From Streptomyces hydrogenans (lineage in GTDB: Bacteria; Actinomycetota; Actinomycetes; Streptomycetales; Streptomycetaceae): a stretch of DNA of 59,557 nucleotides. The stretch lies in the NCBI RefSeq assembly GCF_014656075.1, contig NZ_BNBS01000047.1, forward strand, positions 1 through 59,557, written 5' to 3'. A program made the translations under genes and the position numbers. The notes under the pieces are model-generated. The model worked only from the letters and a program-made list of their open reading frames with translations, made no database searches and was not told the DNA's origin. Shown here piece by piece: positions 32,360 through 39,413 of the stretch (position 1 is its first letter; each line of letters starts with the position of its first letter).

Positions 32360-33802
32360 ATGACCGCGTCCGAGACCCGGCCGCTCACCGCCGTCCGCCA
32401 GTTCCCCTCCGACTTCCTCTGGGGCGCGGCCACCGCCGCCTACCAGATCGAGGGAGCGGCCCGTGAGGACGGTCGCACCCCGTCCATCTGGGACACCTTC
32501 TCGCACACCCCCGGCAAGGTCTTCGAGGGCCACACCGGCGACGTGGCCGTCGACCACTACCACCGGTTCCGCGAGGACGTCGCGCTCATGTCCGAACTGG
32601 GCCTGAACGCCTACCGGTTCTCCGTCTCCTGGTCCCGGGTGCAGCCCACCGGCCGGGGTCCCGCCGTCCAGAAGGGCCTGGACTTCTACCGGTCGCTCGT
32701 GGACGAGCTGCTGGCCGCCGGCATCGAGCCGGCCCTCACCCTCTACCACTGGGACCTCCCGCAGGAGCTGGAGGACGCGGGCGGCTGGCCCGAGCGCGCC
32801 ACGGCCGAGCGCTTCGCCGAGTACGCCGGGATCGTCGCCGACGCGGTCGGCGACCGCGTCAAGCGGTGGACCACGCTCAACGAGCCCTGGTGCAGCGCCT
32901 TCCTCGGCTACGGCTCCGGTGTGCACGCTCCCGGCCGCACCGACCCGGTCGCCTCGCTGCGCGCCGCCCACCACCTGAACCTCGGCCACGGGCTCGCCGT
33001 CCAGGCGCTGCGCGCCGCGCTGCCGGCGGACCGGCAGATCTCGGTCTCGCTGAACCTGCACGAGGTGCGCCCGCGCAGCACCTCCGCCGAGGACGTGGAG
33101 GCGGCCCGCCGCATCGACGCCGTCGGCAACCGGGTCTGGCTCGGCCCGATGCTGGAGGGCGCCTACCCCGAGGACCTGATCGCCGACACCCGGCACCTCA
33201 CCGACTGGTCCTTCGTCCACGAGGGCGACACGGCGACGGCGAACCAGCCGCTCGACTTCCTCGCCATCAACTACTACGCCCCCACCCTGGTGGCGCACGT
33301 CGCCGCGGGCGAGGAGAAGCCGCAGGACGACGGGCACGGCGACAGCGCCCACTCCCCGTGGCCGGGCGCCGACTCGGTCGCCTTCCACCGGGCGCCGGGC
33401 GAGCGGACCGCGATGGGCTGGCCGGTCGACCCCAGCGGCATGTACGACCTGCTGCGCCGGACCGCCGACGCGTACCCGGACCTGCCGCTGGTGATCAGCG
33501 AGAACGGCGCCGCGTACGAGGACGTGGTCGGCGAGGACGGCGGGGTGCACGACCCCGAGCGCACCGCCTTCGTCCACGCGCACCTGGAGGCGGTGCACCG
33601 GGCGATGGCCGACGGCGTCGACGTCCAGGGCTACTTCCTGTGGTCGCTGCTGGACAACTTCGAGTGGGCGTACGGCTACGCGAAGCGGTTCGGGATGGTC
33701 CGGGTGGACTACGACACCCTGGAGCGCACCCCGAAGACCAGCGCCCGCTGGTACTCCCGGGTGGCCCGGTCGGGCGAACTGCACGCGCCCGACGCGGTCT
33801 GA
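32360..33802 (+). CDS. bglC: BglC, GH1 beta-glucosidase
   Basis: 480 aa, standard for GH1. It hydrolyses cellobiose and short cello-oligosaccharides to glucose inside the cell (no signal peptide). Motifs: N-terminal FLWGAATAAYQIEGA, acid/base Glu175 in TLNEPW, nucleophile Glu381 in VISENGAAY, sugar-binding WSLLDNFEWAYGY. Start ATG 32360 has GGGAG about 10 nt upstream. It is the last gene of the ceb operon and is followed at once by a 17-bp hairpin. By removing the inducer it also sets how strongly CebR is relieved. Confidence 0.95.
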   Translation: MTASETRPLTAVRQFPSDFLWGAATAAYQIEGAAREDGRTPSIWDTFSHTPGKVFEGHTGDVAVDHYHRFREDVALMSELGLNAYRFSVSWSRVQPTGRGPAVQKGLDFYRSLVDELLAAGIEPALTLYHWDLPQELEDAGGWPERATAERFAEYAGIVADAVGDRVKRWTTLNEPWCSAFLGYGSGVHAPGRTDPVASLRAAHHLNLGHGLAVQALRAALPADRQISVSLNLHEVRPRSTSAEDVEAARRIDAVGNRVWLGPMLEGAYPEDLIADTRHLTDWSFVHEGDTATANQPLDFLAINYYAPTLVAHVAAGEEKPQDDGHGDSAHSPWPGADSVAFHRAPGERTAMGWPVDPSGMYDLLRRTADAYPDLPLVISENGAAYEDVVGEDGGVHDPERTAFVHAHLEAVHRAMADGVDVQGYFLWSLLDNFEWAYGYAKRFGMVRVDYDTLERTPKTSARWYSRVARSGELHAPDAV

Positions 33803-33804
33803 CC

Positions 33805-33842
33805 GGCGGGGGCCGCGGGGCTTCGGCCCCGCGGCCCCCGCC
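33805..33842. terminator. Terminator of the ceb operon, UUCG-capped
   Basis: A perfect 17-bp GC stem (33805-33821 with 33826-33842) closes on a C(TTCG)G tetraloop, 2 bp after the bglC stop. It is the strongest hairpin in the window. Confidence 0.85.
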
Positions 33843-33863
33843 GCGTCCGGTCCGGTCCTCCGG

Positions 33864-34919
33864 CTACGGGGTCTGCCTGATCCCGTCCACGAAGGCCCGG
33901 GCCATGACGGCGTGGGTGCCGAGGACGGTGCCGGGCTCCATCAGGCCCTCCGGGTCGGCGCCCACCTGGACCGTGCGCGACCCCAGGAAGGCGGACGTCT
34001 TCCGATCGAAGATCCACTCGGTGCGCGTGCCGCCGGCCTCGTCGAGCCTCGCGACCGCGACGCCCGTGCGGCCGGCGGCGTCGGTGGCGCTGTCGACCAG
34101 GACGACGCCGGGGATCCGCGCCGCGGCCCGGTAGAGCGCGGCCGTCAGCTTCGGGGACGGCCAGCTCTCGCCGAGCAGGTCGCCGATGGTGGTGAAGGCC
34201 TGCTGGTCCCTGTCGTTGCCCTGCCCCTCGGTCTCCTCGTAGATCTTCCGCAGCAGCGCGCCGGGGTCGGTGGGAAGACCCGCGAGGTAGTCGTACGAGG
34301 GCGCGCCGAGGTGCGGCTTCGGCGGGTTTCCGGTCTCGTCGGGGCCCGCCAGGGTGATGCCCTCGGGGCCGGTGTTCCCGGGCTCGATCAACCAGCCGTC
34401 GAGGCCGTCGGGGGACTTCCAGGTCTGCCGGGTGTGCAGGGGCACGCCCACGACGCCGCTCACGCCGCTCACGGTCTTGACGTGCACGCCCGCGGAGCGC
34501 GTCTCGATGTAGACGTACTGGCCGGCCCGGCCGTGCGGGGCGTCCGCCTCGGCGGCGGCGAGCGAGATCCGCTCCAGGAACCGGGGCGCGCCCTGCGCGT
34601 CCACGGTGCCGAGCCGGGTGGTGAGGACGGGTCCGGTGGCACGGCCGTCGGGGCGGTCGCCGCCGCCGGGCGTGAGGAGCAGGACGCCGACGGCGAGCGC
34701 GCCGGCGAGGGCGGTCGCGGCCGGGAGGAGGACCGCCTTCCGCAGGAAGGGGTTGTGTGCGGGGCGGGCCGCGGCGACGCGGTCGTCGCTGATCCGGTTC
34801 ATCAGGCGCTCCTTGTGGAACTGGTGGCGGCCCGGAGGAAGGTCGTGCTCCTCGATCGCCGGGAGGTCTCCGGTCTCCCGCCGGTTCGCCGTTCGGGTCT
34901 CGTCCGGGTCGGGGTTCAT
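33864..34919 (-). CDS. CU044_5270-like membrane protein, partner of the ECF sigma factor
   Basis: 351 aa. The charged N-terminal ~58 residues are followed by one membrane segment (about 62-84, AVLLPAATALAGALAVGVLLL) and a large outer domain. The outer part has QYVYIETRSAGVHVK, TWKSPDGLDGWLIEP and YDYLAGLPTDPGALLRKIYEE, features I associate with the actinobacterial CU044_5270 family. The ATG overlaps the sigma stop by 4 nt (ATGA). Proteins of this layout commonly accompany ECF sigma factors and are presumed to regulate them or sense envelope state. No zinc anti-sigma motif is visible. The role is inferred. Confidence 0.75.
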   Translation of the reverse strand: MNPDPDETRTANRRETGDLPAIEEHDLPPGRHQFHKERLMNRISDDRVAAARPAHNPFLRKAVLLPAATALAGALAVGVLLLTPGGGDRPDGRATGPVLTTRLGTVDAQGAPRFLERISLAAAEADAPHGRAGQYVYIETRSAGVHVKTVSGVSGVVGVPLHTRQTWKSPDGLDGWLIEPGNTGPEGITLAGPDETGNPPKPHLGAPSYDYLAGLPTDPGALLRKIYEETEGQGNDRDQQAFTTIGDLLGESWPSPKLTAALYRAAARIPGVVLVDSATDAAGRTGVAVARLDEAGGTRTEWIFDRKTSAFLGSRTVQVGADPEGLMEPGTVLGTHAVMARAFVDGIRQTP

Positions 34920-35569
34920 CGGATTCCCTCCTGTGCGGGCCGGACCGCGTTCACGCGGTCACCTGTTGTCTGTCGGGAGCGGGGAGCGGGTTCCCGGATC
35001 TCCCGGATTTCCCGGGCGAGTTCTCCCTCGGCCGCGGTGCGCAGCTTGGCGCGGGCGCGGGAGAGCCGGGAGCGGACGGTGCCGACGGGGAGGCCGAGCG
35101 CCTGGGCGGCCTCGGTGTAGGCGAGGCCCTCCCAGAGGCAGAGCACGAGGACCTCGCGTTCGGTGCGGCGCAGGGCGCCGAGCGCGCGCAGGGTGGCCGC
35201 GATGCGGCGGCGGTCGTCGATCCGGCCCGCGACCTCGGAGGCGTGGTCGGGCACCGACGCCTCGGCGGGGCCGGCTTCGGCGTAGGCCGCGGCGGCGGCC
35301 CGGTAGCGGCGGTTGCTCCGGCAGTGGTTGCGGGCCACGTTGGTGGCGATGCCGAGGAGCCAGGGCCGTAGGGAGCCCCCTTCGGGGTCCACCTTCGCCC
35401 GGAGCCGCCAGGCCTCCATGAAGGTGGCCGCCATGACGTCCTCGGCGACGGACCAGTCGCCGGTGAGCCGGAAGGCGTGGTTGTAGACGCTCCGGGCGTA
35501 CGAGTCGAAGAGTGCGGCGAAGGCCGGAGGGTCTCCGTCCCGGATGCGGGCGCGCAGGTCGTTGTTCAC
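34916..35569 (-). CDS. ECF RNA polymerase sigma factor
   Basis: 217 aa. Region 2 (about 15-80) has FAALFDSYARSVYNHAFRLTGDWSVAEDV and ATFMEAW. Region 4 (about 125-180) has LRALGALRRTEREVLVLCLWEGLAYTEAAQALGLPVGTVRSRLSRARAKL (a continuous helix-turn-helix stretch; key residues YTEAA and VGTVRSR). The C-terminal ~40 residues are charged and may be flexible. Start GTG 35569. It is cotranscribed with the overlapping membrane protein downstream. It has no sequence link to the ceb genes or the adjacent secreted protein, which is separated by a terminator. Confidence 0.92.
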   Translation of the reverse strand: MNNDLRARIRDGDPPAFAALFDSYARSVYNHAFRLTGDWSVAEDVMAATFMEAWRLRAKVDPEGGSLRPWLLGIATNVARNHCRSNRRYRAAAAAYAEAGPAEASVPDHASEVAGRIDDRRRIAATLRALGALRRTEREVLVLCLWEGLAYTEAAQALGLPVGTVRSRLSRARAKLRTAAEGELAREIREIREPAPRSRQTTGDRVNAVRPAQEGIR

Positions 35570-35624
35570 GTCTCTCGTCTGTCCGGCCCCGCGAGCGGGT
35601 TCCCGTGACCCCGGTCACGTCGAA

Positions 35625-35656
35625 GAGGGCCGTGCCGGTCGCCCGGCACGGCCCTC
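35625..35656. terminator. Hairpin terminator after the small secreted protein gene
   Basis: A perfect 14-bp stem GAGGGCCGTGCCGG (35625-35638) pairs with 35643-35656 over a TCGC loop, 20 bp beyond the stop of the leftward gene at 35676. Confidence 0.75.
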
Positions 35657-35675
35657 GGTGATTCTCCCCGACGGA

Positions 35676-36146
35676 TCAGATGTCGATGACCCGGTAGCCG
35701 ATGACGTAGACGCCGCCGGAGCCCTCGACGCTGCGCCACTGGGTCTCGGCGCCGACCTCGCTGCCGGTGACGAGGGTGGCGCCGAGCTTGTCGTCGCCGC
35801 TGGTGGAGTCGTAGTCCCACAGGGTCAGGGTGCGGGCCTGCTCCTTGCCGAGGATGAGGGCGGCGTTGCCGTTGCCGTCGGCCATGGAGCGGACGTAACC
35901 GGTGCCCATGGTCTGGTACTTGATGCCGTTGCCCGGCCAGACCTTGACGGCGTTGCCGTTGGCGTCGGTGATCTTGAGGTACGCCTCGTCGTGGTCGCCC
36001 TCGCTGTTCTTCTGGCAGTGCAGCTCGACGAGTTCGATCCGCACGTAGTCGATCGGCTCGGCGTGGGCGGTGCCGGCGAAGGCGCCGAGGGTGCCGAGCC
36101 CGAGGAGGGCGGTGGCGGCGATGCGTGCGACCCGGTTCTTGCGCAT
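35676..36146 (-). CDS. Small secreted protein of unknown function
   Basis: 156 aa. A clear Sec signal peptide MRKNRVARIAATALLGLGTLGAFAGTAHA is cleaved before EPIDYVRIELVELHC. The mature ~127-residue domain is acidic and beta-rich, with segments such as EGDHDEAYLKITDANGN, MADGNGNAALILGKEQ and LTLWDYDSTSGDDKLG. The spaced Asp/Asn/Gly stretches look like a C2-like or metal-binding surface, but I do not recognise a named family. One cysteine is visible. Start ATG 36146 has GGGGAGA 6 nt upstream. It stands alone between an IclR gene and a sigma operon, with its own terminator. Confidence 0.8.
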   Translation of the reverse strand: MRKNRVARIAATALLGLGTLGAFAGTAHAEPIDYVRIELVELHCQKNSEGDHDEAYLKITDANGNAVKVWPGNGIKYQTMGTGYVRSMADGNGNAALILGKEQARTLTLWDYDSTSGDDKLGATLVTGSEVGAETQWRSVEGSGGVYVIGYRVIDI

Positions 36147-36293
36147 GGTGTGTCTCCCCCGAAGGTTCTCGTTCTGCTCTTCTCTGGTGTGCCGTTCCCC
36201 CGGCACGTCCCTTACTGTGCCGCCCCTCCCCCGGCCCGTTCTACGCGCGTTCCGCTCAACGGAACCGGTCCCGTGAGGAGTGCGGCGAGGGGG

Positions 36294-37022
36294 TCAGGGG
36301 GCGAGCGCGGCCGGCGGGACGGCGCGGTGCGGTACGCCCCGGGCCAGGGCGCGGCCGAGCGCGGCTCCCGCGTCGGCGGCGGCCTCGGCGAGGGCGTCGA
36401 GCCGCCGTCCGGCCGGCACCATGGCGGCGAGCGCGGCGACGGTCCGGCCGTCTCGGCCGCGGACGGGGAAGGCGGCGCAGCACACCCCGTCCATCACGTC
36501 CTCGCGGTCGAGGACGGGCCCGCCCCTGAGGGGTCCGCGCAGCGCGTGTCCGGCGGCGGTGTCGAGCCGGAAGGCGGTGCCGTTCCGTACCGGCACCAGG
36601 GGTTCCAGCTCGCCCGGCGCCGAGGAGACGACGATGGCCCGGTCCTCGCTCAGGACGGCGAGGACGACGCTGGCGCCGGTCGCGGCCCGCAGCCGCTGCA
36701 CCGGCAGCCGGGCGGCGAGCCGCAGTCCCGGGTGCGGCTCCCAGGCCTGGCCGAGCCGGTAGAGCTGCGGGCCGACGCGGTAGCGCGAGCCGCGCCGCTC
36801 GACCGCGCCGACGGCCACCAGCTGGTCGAGCAGCCGGTGGGCGCTGCCCTTCGGCACCCCGCAGGCGAGGGCCAGTTCGGTGACGCCGGCCTCGTCGCCG
36901 CACCGGTGCAGCGCGTCGAGCAGGGCGAAGGCCCCTTCGAGCACGCCCCGGCCGCGCCCCGGCCGGTCCTGTTCCGCGGTCGCGCGCGCGGTGCCGGGTC
37001 TCGGACTCGTCCCGTGGTCCAT
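36294..37022 (-). CDS. IclR-family transcriptional regulator
   Basis: 242 aa. The N-terminal winged helix-turn-helix (about 25-85: GVLEGAFALLDALHRCGDEAGVTELALACGVPKGSAHRLLDQL) is followed by an effector domain (about 95-235), with DREDVMDGVCCAAFPVRGRDGRTVAALAAMVPA as its conserved C-terminal motif. The start is ATG 37022. It lies just downstream of the MIB operon on the same strand but beyond a strong terminator, so it is probably transcribed separately. Its ligand and targets are unknown. Control of the neighbouring MIB operon is possible but not shown. Confidence 0.88.
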   Translation of the reverse strand: MDHGTSPRPGTARATAEQDRPGRGRGVLEGAFALLDALHRCGDEAGVTELALACGVPKGSAHRLLDQLVAVGAVERRGSRYRVGPQLYRLGQAWEPHPGLRLAARLPVQRLRAATGASVVLAVLSEDRAIVVSSAPGELEPLVPVRNGTAFRLDTAAGHALRGPLRGGPVLDREDVMDGVCCAAFPVRGRDGRTVAALAAMVPAGRRLDALAEAAADAGAALGRALARGVPHRAVPPAALAP

Positions 37023-37160
37023 GAGTCGTGTTCCCCCTGTCTGCTCCGGACGGCCGCCGTCCCCCGACGGCTCGGCTCCGGGCTCCCGTCCACGATGCCG
37101 CAGACCCGGACGTGTCGCCGAAGGGTTCGGCGCCGGTGCGTCGTGGCAGGGAACGGCACG

Positions 37161-37194
37161 GGGCCGGGTCCGTCACGGTGGACGGACCCGGCCC
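37161..37194. terminator. Terminator of the eshA-MIB operon
   Basis: A perfect 14-bp stem GGGCCGGGTCCGTC (37161-37174) pairs with 37181-37194 over a 6-nt loop, 21 bp after the methyltransferase stop. The rest of 37023-37214 holds the presumed IclR promoter and nothing else I can name. Confidence 0.78.
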
Positions 37195-37214
37195 GGTGGC
37201 CGGTGGCGCGGGGG

Positions 37215-38105
37215 TCAGACGCGGTCGGCGGCGATCAGGACGTACTGGAAGGAGCCGTCCTTGTACGACTCGATGAACGCCTCCTCGATGCCGGTGACCA
37301 GCGACGAGGTGGCGCGCAGCTCCCAGTAGGGCAGCGTGTCCGGGGTCAGGTCGATCACGGCCTGGGGCACCAGGCGGTTGTCGGCCATCGCCTTGAGGTA
37401 CTCGCGGCGGGAGTGGATGTTGCACTCGAAGTGGGCGTTGATCTGGGAGACCCACTTGGAGGGCTGGCCGTACTTCGGGTTCCAGCAGCCGGTGATGGTG
37501 ACGTAGCGGCCGCCGACCTTGAGGAAGCGGGAGTGCTCGGCCATCAGGTCGTCGAGGTCGACGTACATGCTGGACTCGTTGTTCCAGGAGGCGGTGACGC
37601 TGCCCTTCTCGAACGGGGTGTCGAGCATGTTGCAGACCTGGGCGCTGACGTGGTCGGCGATGCCCAGCTCGCGGGCGCGGCGGTTGCCGAACTCGGCCTG
37701 GGTGGAGGAGAGGGTGACGCCGCGGACGTGGCAGCCGAAGCGCTGGTGGGCCATGACGCTGGATCCGCCGCGGCCGCAGCCGGCGTCGACGAGGGTGTCG
37801 GCGGGGGTGACGGTGCCGAGGTGGTCGAGGAGGACCTCGGCCTGGGCGGACTCCAGCCGGTGCAGCTCGGCGATCAGCTTCTTCTCGTACTCGCTGTCCT
37901 CGGGGGTGCCGAGGGAGGCGTGGTCGACGGCGCCGATGCCGTAGTGGTGGTGGTAGAGGCCGTCCACATCACCGAGGCGCAGGTTCACGGGCCGGGCCTC
38001 GGCGTTCCAGTAGCGGGCGATGTCGCCCTGGTACGGCGTGGCCGGGCCGGGGATGATCGCGGAGGCTTCGGTGGAGGTCAGCTCGGTGGTCACAGAGAGA
38101 TCCAT
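37215..38105 (-). CDS. Geranyl diphosphate 2-C-methyltransferase
   Basis: 296 aa. It transfers a methyl group from S-adenosylmethionine to C2 of geranyl diphosphate, giving 2-methyl-GPP, the substrate of MIB synthase. The SAM-binding motif I is TLVDAGCGRGGSSVMA (about 103-118), and the family-specific blocks YHHHYGIGAVD, SWNNESSMYVDLDDLM and SQINAHFECNIHSRREYL are intact. Start ATG 38105 lies 14 bp after the MIB synthase stop, so the genes are cotranscribed. The ribosome site is weak, suggesting translational coupling. It is the last gene of the operon. Confidence 0.95.
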   Translation of the reverse strand: MDLSVTTELTSTEASAIIPGPATPYQGDIARYWNAEARPVNLRLGDVDGLYHHHYGIGAVDHASLGTPEDSEYEKKLIAELHRLESAQAEVLLDHLGTVTPADTLVDAGCGRGGSSVMAHQRFGCHVRGVTLSSTQAEFGNRRARELGIADHVSAQVCNMLDTPFEKGSVTASWNNESSMYVDLDDLMAEHSRFLKVGGRYVTITGCWNPKYGQPSKWVSQINAHFECNIHSRREYLKAMADNRLVPQAVIDLTPDTLPYWELRATSSLVTGIEEAFIESYKDGSFQYVLIAADRV

Positions 38106-38119
38106 TTCGGAAGTCGGGC

Positions 38120-39358
38120 CTACCAGAAGTCGGGCAGGCTGTAGCGGAACGTGTTGGTCTGGTGCCAGTAGTGGTTGCCGTCGACCCAGGTGGCGACTCC
38201 CTTGAGGAAGCGCAGCACGGTCGGGACGGCGAAGGTGGCGGCCACGTCGGCGGCGGCGGCCTCGAAGGCGCGCATGAGGTCGTTGTGGACCTCGATCGCC
38301 TTGAGGTAGGCGTCGCGCTCGGAGAGCTTCTCGCGCTCCGCGAGCACCACCGGCAGGTTGAGGTGGACGCCGGGGCTGGAAAGCTCCTTGGTGTAGGAGT
38401 ACAGGTCGTTGACGATGGTCGTCGCGTTGCCCGCGAGGGCGATGACCCGCTGCATCTCCGGCCGGGCGTGCAGGTCCGCCGGCAGTTCGTAGCCGCCGAC
38501 GGAGTCGGTGATGGTGGGGCAGGGGCGGAAGTTGTTGAACTGGCGCATGGCCAGGTACTCCCACACCTCGGGCACGTGGTCGGTCTCGGCCCAGGCCGCC
38601 TCGGCGAGGTAGCCCATGTGGAGCCGGGCCATGTCGTGGCGGAAGCGGTCGGCCTGGGAGGGCGAGGCCGCGCGGACGAAGTAGTCCATGGCGGAGCGGT
38701 AGGCGCGGCGCGGGGCGTCCGAACCGAGCGAGTCCGCCCACGCCGGGGCGTACTCCGGGGTGGTGTGGACGGGGTCGAGCGCGGTGTGCGCCATGAGGAG
38801 GCGGCCGCCGAGGCCGATCGGCGAGCCGCCGTGGTCCTCGCAGTAGCAGTCGTCGACGGCGTTCTCCGCGACCATGAGCCGGGTGGCGAGCATGAGGTGG
38901 TCGACGGTCGGGGCGTCGGGGTGGCAGGCCACCATGTAGCGCCCGACGGAGAAGCCGTCGAACTGTCCCTCCCACTCGTCCGGGAAGAGCTGGACCTCGT
39001 CGACGGCCCAGTCCTTGATCCGGCGGCTCACCTCGTCCACCCGGACCGGGTCGGGGTCCGGGACGGGGTGGAAGTAGAGGCCGGGGATGGGCCGGCCCTC
39101 CGCCGCCGAGGGGGCGGCGGGCGCCGCCTCGGCGGGGTCCGGCACCGTGTCCGGCACCGGGAGGGGTGCCGGACGGGCGAGGGACACGCTCGCCGTGCCG
39201 AGGCCGCTGGGCCCGCCGGGGATCCAGCGGGGGGCGGCCGGTGGCGCGGGAGCCTCGGCGGCGGGGCCGGTGAGGACCTGGGCGAGGACGTCGGCCCCGA
39301 GGCGGGCCGCCGCCGCGGGCAGGTGTGCCGGCAGGGGGGAGAGCCCGGGGTCGGGCAT
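38120..39358 (-). CDS. 2-methylisoborneol synthase (class I terpene cyclase)
   Basis: 412 aa. It cyclises 2-methyl-GPP to the earthy odorant 2-methylisoborneol. The Mg-binding aspartate motif is DDCYCED (Asp169, Asp170) and the NSE triad is NDLYSYTKE (Asn317, Ser321, Glu325); the aromatic C-terminus NHYWHQTNTFRYSLPDFW is typical. The first ~95 residues are Pro/Ala-rich and probably disordered, with a conserved-looking island RWIPGGPSGLGTASV (about 44-58). This extension is a hallmark of MIB synthases and is regarded as the part that targets the enzyme into family 2B encapsulin shells. Start ATG 39358 has AAGGAG at 6-nt spacing. It lies between the shell gene and the methyltransferase. Confidence 0.96.
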   Translation of the reverse strand: MPDPGLSPLPAHLPAAAARLGADVLAQVLTGPAAEAPAPPAAPRWIPGGPSGLGTASVSLARPAPLPVPDTVPDPAEAAPAAPSAAEGRPIPGLYFHPVPDPDPVRVDEVSRRIKDWAVDEVQLFPDEWEGQFDGFSVGRYMVACHPDAPTVDHLMLATRLMVAENAVDDCYCEDHGGSPIGLGGRLLMAHTALDPVHTTPEYAPAWADSLGSDAPRRAYRSAMDYFVRAASPSQADRFRHDMARLHMGYLAEAAWAETDHVPEVWEYLAMRQFNNFRPCPTITDSVGGYELPADLHARPEMQRVIALAGNATTIVNDLYSYTKELSSPGVHLNLPVVLAEREKLSERDAYLKAIEVHNDLMRAFEAAAADVAATFAVPTVLRFLKGVATWVDGNHYWHQTNTFRYSLPDFW

Positions 39359-39413
39359 CCGTTGCTCCTTGCTGGGTGGGGTGTCGGTCCCGGGGCCGGG
39401 ACGGACGGGGGTG

